NCBI GenBank assembly: GCA_963750895.1
Contig: CAVVSD010000008.1
Location: forward strand, 1,612,001 to 1,676,000
Direction: 5' to 3'
DNA from: CAVVSD01 sp963750895
Lineage (GTDB): Bacteria; Actinomycetota; Thermoleophilia; Solirubrobacterales; Solirubrobacteraceae
Length of the DNA: 64,000 nt
The translations under genes were made by a program, and so were the position numbers. Below, piece by piece: positions 1 through 9,109 of the stretch. How positions within the stretch are numbered: position 1 is the first letter of the stretch; every line of letters starts with the position of its first letter. The notes under the pieces are model-generated. The model was not told where the DNA came from and did not search any database. It saw only the letters and a program-made list of their open reading frames with translations.

Positions 1-1163
1 TCGGCCGCGCGCTCGACGTCTTCGGCTCGGCGCGTCCGCGCCCCGTGCACATCGAGATCGCGCTCGACGTGCTGCAGCGCGATGCCGGCGCCGCCGGGAC
101 CATGGCGATCCCCGCGCCCGCCGGACCGCCGGTCGCCGACCCGCAGGCGCTCGACGCGGCGGCGGCGCGCCTCGCGGCGGCGGAGCGCCCGCTCATCCTG
201 CTCGGCGGCGGGGCCGCCGACGCCGGCGACGCCGCGCTGGAGATCGCCCGGCGGATCGGCGCGCCCGTCGGCCTCACGATCAACGGCCGCGGCGCGATCG
301 ACCACGACGACCCGCTGTGCCTCGGCTCGGCGTTGAGCTTCGCGCCCGTCGACGGCGTCCTGCGCGACGCCGATGCGGTGCTGCTCGCCGGCGCCGAGCT
401 CTCCGACCTCGAGCTCTGGGGCCTGAGCGAGCCGCTCGAGCTGCACGGCGTCATCCGCGTCGACATCGACGCGGGCCAGCTCGATCGCCGCTACCCGGCG
501 GAGATCGGGCTGCTCGGCGACGCGGTCGCGACGCTCACGGAGCTCGCGCGGCGCATCGCGCCGGCCGGCGACGACCGGGTCGCGAGGGCCGAGGCGCGCG
601 TATCCGACGTGCGGGGCCGCATCGAGTGGCCGCCGAGCGTCGCGGACTTCCTCGACGTCGTCGCGGCGCTGGACGCGGCGCTGCCGCCGGACCGGATCGT
701 CGCGGCGGACTCGACGAAGCCCGCGTACGCCGCCAACCACAGCCTGCCGCTGCACAGCCGCCGCTCGTGGCTCATGCCGATCGGCTACGGCTGCCTGGGC
801 TGCGCGCTGCCGATGGCGATCGGCGCCAAGCTCGCAGCGCCGGACCGTCCGGTCGCCGCGCTCGCCGGCGACGGCGGCGTGATGTTCACGGTCCAGGAGC
901 TCGCGACCGCCCGCGATCTCGCGCTCCCGCTGCCGATCGTCGTCTACGACAACTCGGGCTACGGCGAGATCCGCGACGCCATGGACGAGTCGGGGATCCC
1001 CAACCTCGGCACGGACATCACCACCCATGACCTCCCCGCGATCGCCCGCGGATTCGGCGTCGGCGGCGTGCGCGTGCGGACGGCAGAGGAGCTCGAGCCG
1101 GCGGTCGTCACCGCCCTCGGAGCCGACGGTCCGACGGTCATCGAGCTGCGTCCGGAGCCGTGA
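1..1163 (+). CDS. Thiamine-diphosphate-dependent decarboxylase/synthase, 5' partial
   Basis: The frame is open from base 3, so the N-terminal domain is cut off by the window edge. The visible part begins near the RPVHIEI segment that closes the first ThDP domain of acetolactate-synthase-like enzymes, followed by a central domain and a C-terminal ThDP-binding domain with GDGG and, about 25 residues later, DNSGYGEI (the GDG...N cofactor motif). The DSTKPAYAANH segment and the polyamine importer downstream make a 2-oxo acid decarboxylase of the 5-guanidino-2-oxopentanoate (AruI-like) type possible, but substrate cannot be read from sequence; acetolactate synthase or another 2-oxo acid decarboxylase remain open. 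Family assignment is firm, substrate is a guess. Confidence 0.8.
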   Translation, partial: GRALDVFGSARPRPVHIEIALDVLQRDAGAAGTMAIPAPAGPPVADPQALDAAAARLAAAERPLILLGGGAADAGDAALEIARRIGAPVGLTINGRGAIDHDDPLCLGSALSFAPVDGVLRDADAVLLAGAELSDLELWGLSEPLELHGVIRVDIDAGQLDRRYPAEIGLLGDAVATLTELARRIAPAGDDRVARAEARVSDVRGRIEWPPSVADFLDVVAALDAALPPDRIVAADSTKPAYAANHSLPLHSRRSWLMPIGYGCLGCALPMAIGAKLAAPDRPVAALAGDGGVMFTVQELATARDLALPLPIVVYDNSGYGEIRDAMDESGIPNLGTDITTHDLPAIARGFGVGGVRVRTAEELEPAVVTALGADGPTVIELRPEP

Positions 1164-1283
1164 TGCGCCACCGGGTCCAGTCGCAACGGCAGCCCAATGT
1201 ACGGCCGGTAGGTTGCACCGCGGCCGAGGCGGCGTGACACTACCGCTACAGCTGTTGGTTATGTGGCAATTGAGGGGGAATCA

Positions 1284-2444
1284 GTGAGCGAGCACAGTCC
1301 GCGTCCGTCGCGGCTCACCCGCAGGCAAGCGATCCGTCGGGGTGCGGGCGGGCTGCTGACCGTGTCGTCGTTCCCGGCCCTCCTGGCGGCGTGCGGAGGC
1401 GACGACGCCGGCGACGCAGCATCGGGCGGGGCATCGACGACCGCGTCGACCGCTGCCGGCCCGACCGCGGCCGCCGACGTCAAGGGCGACCTGGTCCTCG
1501 CGAGCTACCCCGACTGGTACGGCCCCGATCTCTTCAAGGACTTCCACGCGAAGTACCCGGGGGCCACCGTCAAGCAGGCGACCGACGGCGACGGGACGGC
1601 CGCGCAGATCGCGCAGCTGACGAAGAACAAGGGCGACTACGACCTCACGCTCGCCGGCATCAACGCGTGCGAGCAGTTCAAGCTCGCCGGGCTGCTGGAG
1701 CCCTTCGACCCCGCGCGCGTGCCGAACATCAAGGGCGTCGGGCAGGAGTTCCTGAAGGCCTACCCCTACGGCATCCCGACCGACTTCGGCCGCACCGGCT
1801 ACGGCTACCGCAAGGACCTGATCTCCGAGCGCCCCACGACGTGGAAGGAGCTGTGGGAGCTCGCGGCCAAGTACAAGGGCAAGACGACCATGCTCAAGTA
1901 CGACTCCGACATCCAGGGCATGGCGCTGCGCTACCTCGGCTACTCCGTCAACACGAAGGACGACGGCGAGCTGCAGGCGATGCAGAAGGCTCTCCTCGAG
2001 CTCAAGCCGAACCTCAAGGCGATCATCGACACGGACTTCTCCAAGGCCCTCGTGCAGGGCGACGTGTTCTTCGCGATCGACTACGACTACGACATCGCGC
2101 TGGCGCAGGAGAACAACAAGAACATCGAGTGGGTGCAGCCGACGGAGGGCGTGCCGGCCTACCTCGAGGGCTGGGCCGCGCTGTCGGACTCGAAGTACCT
2201 CCCCGCCGTCTGGGCGCTCATGGACTTCCACCTCGAGCCGAAGAACTACGCGTCCTTCGTCAACGCGATGGGACCGGCCTACACCGTGCAGGCGGCCGAG
2301 CCGTACATCAAGAAGTCGATCAAGGACAACCCGATCCTGAAGTACAACGAGGAGGCGCTGAAGGGCGTCGAGTTCGAGGGCTTCCTCGGCCCTGATCAGA
2401 CCGCCAAGCGCGGCAAGATGTGGGAGGAGTTCCTCGCGTCTTGA
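1284..2444 (+). CDS. Polyamine-type ABC transporter substrate-binding lipoprotein
   Basis: Extracytoplasmic solute-binding protein of the spermidine/putrescine (PotD/PotF) class. The GTG at 1284 is chosen because GAGGGGG lies 6-12 bases before it; an in-frame GTG at 1263 lacks such a site. The N-terminus has a twin-arginine-like stretch (RRQAIRRGAGG), a hydrophobic segment and a lipobox (LLAAC) followed by GGDD, so it is probably an exported lipoprotein. A Thr/Ala/Ser-rich linker precedes the binding fold (ASYPDWYGPDLFKDF onward). It heads a four-gene operon with two permeases and an ATPase whose junctions overlap by 4 bases. Polyamine specificity rests on family resemblance only. Confidence 0.88.
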   Translation: MSEHSPRPSRLTRRQAIRRGAGGLLTVSSFPALLAACGGDDAGDAASGGASTTASTAAGPTAAADVKGDLVLASYPDWYGPDLFKDFHAKYPGATVKQATDGDGTAAQIAQLTKNKGDYDLTLAGINACEQFKLAGLLEPFDPARVPNIKGVGQEFLKAYPYGIPTDFGRTGYGYRKDLISERPTTWKELWELAAKYKGKTTMLKYDSDIQGMALRYLGYSVNTKDDGELQAMQKALLELKPNLKAIIDTDFSKALVQGDVFFAIDYDYDIALAQENNKNIEWVQPTEGVPAYLEGWAALSDSKYLPAVWALMDFHLEPKNYASFVNAMGPAYTVQAAEPYIKKSIKDNPILKYNEEALKGVEFEGFLGPDQTAKRGKMWEEFLAS

Positions 2445-3301
2445 GCGGTCGTCTGCGGGGCCTCGGCCGCCAGCTGCTCGCACTCCCGTCGGTCGGATGG
2501 ACGGCGCTGTTCTTCCTGGCGCCGCTCGTCCTGCTGGTCGTCTACTCGTTCGCGAAGACCGACCTCCTGACGTACGAGATCAGCTACGACTGGACGCTCT
2601 CCAACTACAGCAACGTCTTCCAGGGCCTGTACCTCGACGCGATCGTCAGGTCCCTGATCCTCTCGGTGAGCGCGACGCTGGCGTGCCTGCTCGTCGGGTT
2701 CCCGGTCGCGTACACGATCGCGCGTGCGAACGGACGGGCGCAGCTGGTGCTGCTCTTCGCGATCATGGTCCCGTTCTGGACGAGCTTCATCGTCCGCACG
2801 TACGGCATCTTCAACCTCATCGGCGACTCCGGCCCGCTGGCTCGGCTGCTGGAGTCGCTGGGGCTGATCGGCGACGACGGCCTGGGCCTGCTGTTCACCC
2901 CCCTGGGCATCGGCATCGGCATCGTCTACTCCTACCTGCCGCTCATGATCCTGCCGCTCTACGTCGCGCTGGAGCGCATCGATCCTGCGCTGCTCGATGC
3001 CGCGAACGACCTCGGGGCCTCGCCGGCCAGAGTGCTCCGGCGCGTGATCCTTCCGCTGGCGCGGCCGGGGATCTTCGCCGGGTGCATCCTGGTGGGCATC
3101 CCCGCGACGGGCGAGTACGTGATCCCGCAGATCCTCGGCGGCGGCAAGACGCTCATGGTCGGCAACGTCGTGGCCGACCAGTTCCTGAGCGTCGGGGACT
3201 ACCCGTTCGGTGCCGCGCTGGCGATCGTGCTCACCGTGATCGTGATGCTCGCCCTCGTCGCGCTGCGACGCGGCGAGCGCTCCGGGCCGGTGTCGGCGTG
3301 A
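2441..3301 (+). CDS. potB: Polyamine-type ABC transporter permease (PotB-like)
   Basis: Inner-membrane permease with about six hydrophobic segments and the EAA-type cytoplasmic loop that docks on the ATPase (near DAANDLGASPARVLRRVILPLARPG; residues about 185-210). The start is taken as TTG at 2441, which overlaps the binding-protein stop (TTGA) and has GGGAGGAG 12-19 bases upstream; no better ATG or GTG precedes the conserved region. Its TGA overlaps the GTG of the next permease by 4 bases, so the two are probably translationally coupled. Confidence 0.88.
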   Translation: MSGRLRGLGRQLLALPSVGWTALFFLAPLVLLVVYSFAKTDLLTYEISYDWTLSNYSNVFQGLYLDAIVRSLILSVSATLACLLVGFPVAYTIARANGRAQLVLLFAIMVPFWTSFIVRTYGIFNLIGDSGPLARLLESLGLIGDDGLGLLFTPLGIGIGIVYSYLPLMILPLYVALERIDPALLDAANDLGASPARVLRRVILPLARPGIFAGCILVGIPATGEYVIPQILGGGKTLMVGNVVADQFLSVGDYPFGAALAIVLTVIVMLALVALRRGERSGPVSA

Positions 3302-4119
3302 GTCGTCGCCTGCCCAAGCCGCGCGTGATCTTCACCGCGCTCGTCCTGATCTGCCTCTACGCGCCGATCCTGCTCGTCCTGGTGTTCTCCGTGAACAAGG
3401 ATCCGCAGCTGCTGCGCTGGGAGGGCTTCACGCTGGACTGGTACCGGGAGGCGTTCCACGACGAGGCCGTGCGGAGGAACTTCGGGATCAGCGTGCAGGT
3501 CGCCATCGCGTCCACCGCGATCTCGCTCGTCCTCGCCATCACCGGCGGGCTCTGGTACCGCCACGCCACGGGGAGGGCGCGCGCGTGGTTCGACGCGATG
3601 ACCTACTCGCGCATCGTGCTGCCCGAGGTGGTCTTCGCGCTCGGCCTGTTCGCGTTGTTCGACGCGTTGGACGTCGGGCTGGGGGTCGGCGCGATCATCC
3701 TGGGTCACGTCGTGTTCTGCTCGGCCTACGCCACGATCATCCTGCAGGCGCGCTTCTCGACGATGAGCGGCACGATGGAGGAGGCGGCCGCGGATCTCGG
3801 CGCCAACCGCTGGCGCGTGTTCCGGCGCATCACGCTCCCGCTGCTCATGCCCGCGATCGTCGTCGCCGGGCTGCTGTGCCTCACGTTCTCGCTCGACGAC
3901 GTGATCACGTCGCAGTTCCTGGGAGGGACCGATGCCCAGACGCTCCCGGTGCTGGTGCTGGGCAAGATCCGCCAGCGCGTGACGCCGGAGGTCAACGCCA
4001 TCGGCTCCGGGCTCATGTTCATCACCCTGCTGACCTTCCTCGTCGCCGGCCTCATCACCCTGCTGCGCCCGACGGGGGCCGGCGGCGTGCTCGGCCTCGG
4101 ACGCAAGGGGGCCGAGTGA
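3298..4119 (+). CDS. potC: Polyamine-type ABC transporter permease (PotC-like)
   Basis: Second permease of the importer, about 273 residues. It starts at a GTG that overlaps the preceding stop (GTGA). A membrane segment near residues 11-30 (ALVLICLYAPILLVLVF) and the EAA loop EEAAADLGANRWRVFRRITL are typical of PotC/PotI. The NKDPQLLRWEGFTLDWY region after the first membrane helix is also characteristic. It ends four bases into the ATPase start (GTGA at 4116). Confidence 0.88.
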   Translation: MSRRLPKPRVIFTALVLICLYAPILLVLVFSVNKDPQLLRWEGFTLDWYREAFHDEAVRRNFGISVQVAIASTAISLVLAITGGLWYRHATGRARAWFDAMTYSRIVLPEVVFALGLFALFDALDVGLGVGAIILGHVVFCSAYATIILQARFSTMSGTMEEAAADLGANRWRVFRRITLPLLMPAIVVAGLLCLTFSLDDVITSQFLGGTDAQTLPVLVLGKIRQRVTPEVNAIGSGLMFITLLTFLVAGLITLLRPTGAGGVLGLGRKGAE

Positions 4120-5232
4120 GCACGGCGATCGCGCTGCGGGACCTCCGCAAGGTCTACGGCGACGTTGCGGCGGTCGACTACGTGGACGTCGAGATCGCCG
4201 ATGGCGAGTTCTTCTCGCTCATCGGGCCGAGCGGCTGCGGGAAGACCACGACGCTGCGCATGATCGCGGGGCTCGTCGAGCCGACCGAGGGCGTCATCGA
4301 GGTGCACGGCCGCGACGTCACGACGCTGCGGCCGCACAAGCGCCCGGTGAACACGGTCTTCCAGCAGTACGCGCTGTTCCCGCACCTGTCGATCTTCGAC
4401 AACGTCGCCTTCGGGCTGCAGGAGCGCAAGGTCGGCAAGGCGGAGATCCGGACGCGCGTCGGCGAGATGCTCGAGCTCGTCGACCTGACCGGCCGCGGCT
4501 CGGCGAAGCCGGCGCAGCTCTCCGGCGGCCAGCAGCAGCGCGTCGCGCTCGCCCGCGCGCTCGTCCTGAACCCCGAGGTCCTGCTGCTCGACGAGCCGCT
4601 CGGCGCGCTCGACCTCAAGCTGCGCAAGCAGCTCCAGCTGCAGCTCAAGCGCATCCAGCACGAGGTCGGCATCACGTTCGTCTACGTGACGCACGACCAG
4701 GAGGAGGCGTTCTCGATGTCGGACCGCGTGGCGATCATGCGCGGCGGGCTCATCGAGCAGCTCGGGACGCCGCGCGACGTCTACCAGCGGCCCGGCGACG
4801 GAGTTCGTCGCCGACTTCGTCGGCGTCTCCAACCGGCGCCCCGGGCGCGTCACCTCCGTCGAGGCCGACGGTCGCTACGCCGTCGACGTGCCGGGCCTGG
4901 GCACGATCCCGTCCGCGGGCGTCCCGGGCCTGTCCGACGGGCAGCAGGTGGCGCTCATCGTCCGGCCCGAGTCGGTGCTCATCGCCCCCGAGGGGGCCGG
5001 GCGCACGACCGTCTCGGCACAGGTGCTCGACGTCGCGTTCATGGGCCCGCACATCTCCTGCGTCGTCGAGACGCCCGACGGCGCGTCGATGACGCTCATC
5101 GCCGACGGCCACGAGACGCTCGCGGCCGGCGATCGGTGCGACATCGGCTGGTCGCATGCGGCGACCTGGGTGCTGCCGCTGGACGCGGAGGCTGCCGCCG
5201 AGGCCTCCGAGGTCGATCCCGTCGAGGTCTGA
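4116..5232 (+). CDS. potA: Polyamine-type ABC transporter ATPase, one frameshift
   Basis: Cytoplasmic ATPase energising the importer. It shows Walker A (GPSGCGKTT, residues about 36-44), Q-loop (FQQYALFPH), signature (LSGGQQQR), Walker B (VLLLDEPLGALD) and switch His (VYVTHD). The frame breaks in the CCCGG run at 4791-4795: before it the frame reads YQRPGDG, and one base out it continues ATEFVADFVGVSN and then a complete C-terminal TOBE regulatory domain ending at 5232. One surplus base in the run explains this; both halves are well conserved, so a read error is likelier than gene decay. The predicted repaired length of about 372 residues is normal for PotA. Confidence 0.85.
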
Positions 5233-6766
5233 GACGGCGGCCGACGTCGTCATCGTCGGCGCCGGCCCATCGGGCGGCGTGCTCGCGGCGCGGCTCGTCG
5301 CCGCCGGGGTGCGGGTCGTCTGCCTCGAGCAGGGCGACTGGCACGACCCGGCGGACTTCCCGGGCGCGCGGCCGGGCTACGAGGTGGCGATGCGCTCGAC
5401 GTGGTCGGCGGACCCCAACGTCCGCGGCGCCGAGGCCGACTACCCGATCGCCGTCGACGGGGCGGAGATCACGCCGCTCATGTTCGCCGGCGTCGGCGGC
5501 AGCACGATCCTCTACAACGCCGACTGGTGCCGGCTGCGCCCGTCGGACTTCCGGGTGCGGACGCTCGACGGCGTCGCCGACGACTGGCCGATCTCCTACG
5601 GCGACCTCTCGCCCCACTTCGATCGCACCGACATCGAGTTCGGCGCGAGCGGCCTGGCCGGCGACCCGTCGCTGCCGCCCACGCCCGCGTTCCCGCATCC
5701 GCCGCTGCCGGTCGGGCGTGGCGGGCGGCTGGTGGCCGGCGCGCACGACGAGCTCGGCTGGCACTGGTGGCCGGGGACGAACGCGATCGCCCCTGCGGCG
5801 TGCGTGCAGTGGGGCACGTGCCTGGAGGGCTGCCCCGCGGGCGCGAAGGCCTCGGCCGATCTGACGCACTGGCGGCGGGCGGTCGCGGGCGGCGCGGACC
5901 TGCGGACCGGGGCACGGGCCACGCGGGTCGTCGTCGACGCGCGCGGGCGCGCGAGCGGCGTGGAGTACGTCGACCGCGACGGCAGGTCGCACGTCGTGGA
6001 CGCGTCGATCGTCGTGCTCGCGGCGAACGGGATCGGCACGCCGCGGCTGCTGCTGCTCTCGGGGCTGGCCAACCGCTCCGGGCTCGTCGGCCGCCGGCTC
6101 ATGGTGCATCCGTTCGCGACGGTCGCGGGCACGTTCGACGAGCCGCTGGCGTCGTGGGTGGGGCACGCCGGGCCGAAGATCGTCTCCTACGAGTTCTACG
6201 AGACCGACGCGGCGCGCGGGTTCGTGCGCGGCGCCAAGTGGAGCCTCGGCGGCATCGCCGGCCCCGTCGGCATCGCGCTCGAGGGCTGGGCCGGGTGGGG
6301 CGAGGGACATGCCGAGCGGATGCGCCGGCTCGTGGGGCGGACGATGAGCTGGGGCGTCTTCACCGAGGACCTGCCCGACGAGGCCAACCGCGTCGTGCTC
6401 GACGACGCGCTCACGGACTCCGACGGGCTGCCGGCGCCGCGCGTGGAGTACACGATCTCGGAGAACACGCGGCGCATGCTGCGCTTCCACGCCGATCGCG
6501 CCGCGGAGTCGCTGCGCGCCGCGGGCGCGCACGAGCTGCACGAGGAGGTGCCCGTGCGCGCGTCGGGGTGGCATCTGCTGGGGACGGCGCGGATGGGCGA
6601 CGACCCGGAGACGTCGGTCGTCGACCGCGACCTGCAGGCGCACGACGTGCCCGGCCTCTACGTCGCCGACGGCAGCGTGTTCGTGACGTCCGGGGGCGTG
6701 AACCCGACGAGCACCGTCGTCGCGCTCGCCTCACGTCTCGCCGACCACCTGGTGGCCGCTGCATGA
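5156..6766 (+). CDS. GMC-family FAD oxidoreductase
   Basis: Choline dehydrogenase/glucose oxidase superfamily flavoprotein. It has an N-terminal FAD-binding motif (VIVGAGPSGGVLAARL, then CLEQG), the second GMC signature region (VGGSTILYNADW), and a C-terminal FAD-contact block (YVADGSVFVTSGGVNP). A CVQWGTCLEGCPAGAK stretch rich in Cys resembles the bacterial GMC dehydrogenases that pass electrons to a membrane cytochrome, although no such cytochrome is visible here. The only canonical in-frame start is ATG 5156, which overlaps the ATPase by 77 bases; the conserved region begins only at about 5237, so the true start may be nearer and hidden by a base error. Substrate unknown. Confidence 0.8.
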   Translation: MRRPGCCRWTRRLPPRPPRSIPSRSETAADVVIVGAGPSGGVLAARLVAAGVRVVCLEQGDWHDPADFPGARPGYEVAMRSTWSADPNVRGAEADYPIAVDGAEITPLMFAGVGGSTILYNADWCRLRPSDFRVRTLDGVADDWPISYGDLSPHFDRTDIEFGASGLAGDPSLPPTPAFPHPPLPVGRGGRLVAGAHDELGWHWWPGTNAIAPAACVQWGTCLEGCPAGAKASADLTHWRRAVAGGADLRTGARATRVVVDARGRASGVEYVDRDGRSHVVDASIVVLAANGIGTPRLLLLSGLANRSGLVGRRLMVHPFATVAGTFDEPLASWVGHAGPKIVSYEFYETDAARGFVRGAKWSLGGIAGPVGIALEGWAGWGEGHAERMRRLVGRTMSWGVFTEDLPDEANRVVLDDALTDSDGLPAPRVEYTISENTRRMLRFHADRAAESLRAAGAHELHEEVPVRASGWHLLGTARMGDDPETSVVDRDLQAHDVPGLYVADGSVFVTSGGVNPTSTVVALASRLADHLVAAA

Positions 6767-6769
6767 CCG

Positions 6770-6816
6770 GCGAAGACTTCGTCTTCGCTTGCGGTTGGGT
6801 CGCTGGGCGACCCAAC
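6770..6816. repeat. Two tandem perfect hairpins between genes
   Basis: Immediately after the GMC stop are two adjacent inverted repeats. The first has 8-bp arms GCGAAGAC and GTCTTCGC around TTC (6770-6788). The second has 10-bp arms GTTGGGTCGC and GCGACCCAAC around TGG (6794-6816). There is no T-tract on either side, so a classical rho-independent terminator is not supported. They could stabilise the upstream mRNA end, attenuate transcription into the small downstream gene, or be a dispersed repeat. Confidence 0.6.
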
Positions 6817-6839
6817 ACGCGGCCGTGGAGGGCACCGGC

Positions 6840-7151
6840 GTGACGGATGGCGAGTTCCTCGCGCGGGAGGCGGCGCGCCTGCTGCCGGGCGGCGCCGGGT
6901 TGCCCGCTGCGTCCGACCTGGACCTCGTCTGGCCCGAGCCGCCGCCGGGCGTCGTCGATGTGCTGCTCCTCGTCGCCGACGCCTACTACGCGCACCCCGC
7001 GGTCCGCGAGGCGCTCGGCTACCCCGGGCCGCGCGCGATCGCGCTGCCGCCCCTGCCCGACGCACGCGACGCGGAGCTCGAGCCGCTCCTGGAGCGCGTG
7101 CGTGCGCGCGGCCCGCGCTACCGCGAAGCCGGCGGCGACGGAAGCTCATGA
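6840..7151 (+). CDS. Small protein downstream of GMC oxidoreductase
   Basis: A protein of about 103 residues starting at GTG 6840, with GGAGGG about 9 bases upstream. It has no signal peptide or Cys; it is acidic, with a predicted helical core (VVDVLLLVADAYYAHPAVREALGYPG). Its place directly after a GMC dehydrogenase recalls the small partner subunits (gluconate 2-dehydrogenase subunit 3 type) that accompany such enzymes, but the motif match is not strong enough to assign it. Expression may be separated from the oxidoreductase by the two hairpins before it. Confidence 0.6.
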   Translation: MTDGEFLAREAARLLPGGAGLPAASDLDLVWPEPPPGVVDVLLLVADAYYAHPAVREALGYPGPRAIALPPLPDARDAELEPLLERVRARGPRYREAGGDGSS

Positions 7152-7217
7152 CCCCTTAGCAGGGGCACAATCCCGCGCACGTGCCGCGCTTAGGAGAGCG
7201 TCCTACGGTGCGCGCCC

Positions 7218-7553
7218 ATGTCACCGAACGATCCTGGCCGGGCGCCGTGGGAGCAGCGCCCCGTGCGTTGGCGCCCGCGAGCCAGGCCGCTGGCCGCCGG
7301 TGTGGTCGCCGCGTTCGTCGGCCTCTGCGGCTTCCTCGGTGTCCGCGTATCGACGGGCGACGATCCGGCGCTCGGGGCCGGCAGGAGCACCGGGCACCCC
7401 GACGCATCGGCGCAGGTCGCCCCTCGCGGGGAAGACGACGAGGTCGCGGACGGCATCGGGGTGCTGGTCGACGTCGGTCGGGCGCTGTTCGGTGAGGAGG
7501 AGGACGCCTCGGAGGATGCGCCTGCGAACCCGTCGACCGGGACGTCGGGCTGA
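7218..7553 (+). CDS. Small single-pass membrane protein preceding ApbE
   Basis: A 111-residue protein: a basic N-terminus (residues 1-27), one hydrophobic segment (LAAGVVAAFVGLCGFLGV, about 28-46) and an acidic, low-complexity extracytoplasmic tail (GEEEDASEDAPANP). No catalytic motif. It ends TGATG, sharing one base with the start of the flavinyltransferase, so it is probably translated with it. It could be an accessory of the flavin/ferric-reductase unit; it lacks the FMN-binding domain that often accompanies ApbE. Confidence 0.6.
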   Translation: MSPNDPGRAPWEQRPVRWRPRARPLAAGVVAAFVGLCGFLGVRVSTGDDPALGAGRSTGHPDASAQVAPRGEDDEVADGIGVLVDVGRALFGEEEDASEDAPANPSTGTSG

Positions 7554-8528
7554 TGCTGGTCGTCGACGAGCGGTTCCGGACGATGGGAGTGAACGCCCGT
7601 ATCCTCGCGGAGTTCCCCGACGCCGTCGGGGAGAGCGCCGCGCGGACCGAGGTCGGTCGCGCGCGCTCCTGCATCGACGCGCTCGCGGCCCGGCTCACCC
7701 GCTTCGACCCGCGCAGTGAGCTCAGCAGGCTGAACGCGGATCGCGCCCCCAGCAGGCGCGTCTCGCGCGACCTGGGCGCGGCCGTCCGCGCCGCGATCGG
7801 CGGCGCCGCGCGCACCGAGGGCCTCGTCGACCCGACGTTGCTCGGAGCACTTGAACGCGCGGGCTACGCGGCGTCGCGCGCCGGGACGCCGCCGGTGGGG
7901 CTGCGTGCGGCGCTGCGCGACGCTCCGCCGCGGGCACCGGGTGGCCCCGATCCGGCGTCGGTCTGGCGTGCCGTCGCGGTCTCGCCGGATCTGCGGACCG
8001 TGAGTCGACCGCCGGGGGTGAGGATCGATCTCGGGGGGATCGGCAAGGGATTCGCAGCCGACGCCGCGGCGCGCCTGCTGCCGAGCGCCGCGCGCTACGC
8101 GGTCGACTGCGGCGGCGACCTCGCACTCGGAGGGGTCGAGGTCGACGAACGGCCGTGGACGGTGGACGTCCGCTCGCCGTGGGGTGGCGAACCGACGCGC
8201 ATCCGGATGCGGGCCGGCGGCGTCGCCACCTCAGGGCTGGACGTGCGGCTGTGGCGCGCACCCGACGGGACGCCGCGTCACCACCTGCTCGACCCGGCGA
8301 CCGGTGCACCGGCTTGGACCGGCGTGATCGCGGCCACGGCGCTCGGCGCCACGCCGTCGATGCCGAGATCGATGCGAAGGCCGCGCTGCTCGCTGGTGCG
8401 ACCGGGGCCATCCGGCTGCTGCGCGTGGTCGGCGGAGCCCTCGTCCTGGAGGGCGAGGAGCGCGTGCGGCTCGTCGGCCTCGCGCCGGCGCCGATCACGG
8501 TCCGCGTCCCCTCCGGGCGGCGGCATGA
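7553..8528 (+). CDS. apbE: FAD:protein FMN transferase, frameshifted
   Basis: Enzyme that transfers FMN from FAD to a Thr of exported flavoproteins using Mg2+. Visible motifs are MGVNARIL near the N-terminus, PRSELSRLN, the nucleotide-binding DLGGIGKGFAAD (residues about 160-172), a DCGGDLALGG loop and the HHLLDPATG segment near the C-terminus. The frame breaks near 8345, where the conserved end continues one base out (AVDAEIDAKAALLAGATG) and probably closes at TGA 8526-8528, overlapping the ATG of the next gene. No signal peptide is evident, so the active site's location is uncertain. Confidence 0.78.
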
Positions 8529-9066
8529 CCGCCGCAGCGCCGATCCGTTCGATTACGGCTGGTGGATCGCGGCCCGAGCGGCGGGGATCATCGCGCATCG
8601 TGCTCGTGAGCGCGTCGATCGGGCTCGGCCTGGCGATGGCGACGCGGGCGCGGCGACGACCGGGCATGGCAGTCGCGCTGCGGCGGACGCACCAGTACGT
8701 CGCGCTGAGCGCGCTCGTGGCGATCGCGGCACACGGCGTCTTCCTGCTGCTCGATCCGTGGCTCCACGCGAGTGCGAGCGCCCTGCTCGTGCCGTTCGGT
8801 CTCGACTACCGGCCGATCTGGACCGGGCTCGGCGTGATCGCCGGCTGGATGATCGTCGTGCTCGGGGTGTCGTACTGGCTCCGAGACCGGATCGGCCACA
8901 AGCGCTGGGCCGCGATCCATCGCCTCACGCTCGGCGCCTACGGCCTGGCGCTCGCGCACGTCGTCGGATCGGGCACCGACGCGACGAGCCGCTGGCTGCT
9001 CGCCGTCCTCGCGGCTGCCCTCGTGCCCGTCATACCGCTCCTCGCGCGACGACTTGCGCGGCGTGA
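8525..9066 (+). CDS. Ferric-reductase-like transmembrane protein, frameshifted
   Basis: Heme-type transmembrane electron-transfer protein of the ferric reductase family, with about five membrane helices and conserved His (RRTHQYVALSALVAIAAHG; HRLTLGAYGLALAHVVG). The ATG at 8525 overlaps the ApbE stop. The family N-terminus DPFDYGWWIAARAAGIIA is read in a second frame between about 8540 and 8590, and the rest (VLVSASIGLGLAMATR onward) returns to the first frame, so two compensating base errors are likely. The 3' end is also unsettled: the frame runs on into the converging gene, while a TGA one base out at 9064-9066 suits the expected length. Confidence 0.7.
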
Positions 9067-9109
9067 GCCGGCCGCTCTGCGGGCCACGACGGCTCGTGGC
9101 ACGGACCAT

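Noticed and set aside
1164..1283. Promoter or small gene between the decarboxylase and the binding protein
   Set aside because: No convincing -35/-10 pair, hairpin or coding frame was seen in this 120-base gap.
5096..6643. Reverse open frame of more than 500 codons opposite the GMC oxidoreductase
   Set aside because: Antisense to clear FAD motifs; no recognisable domain.
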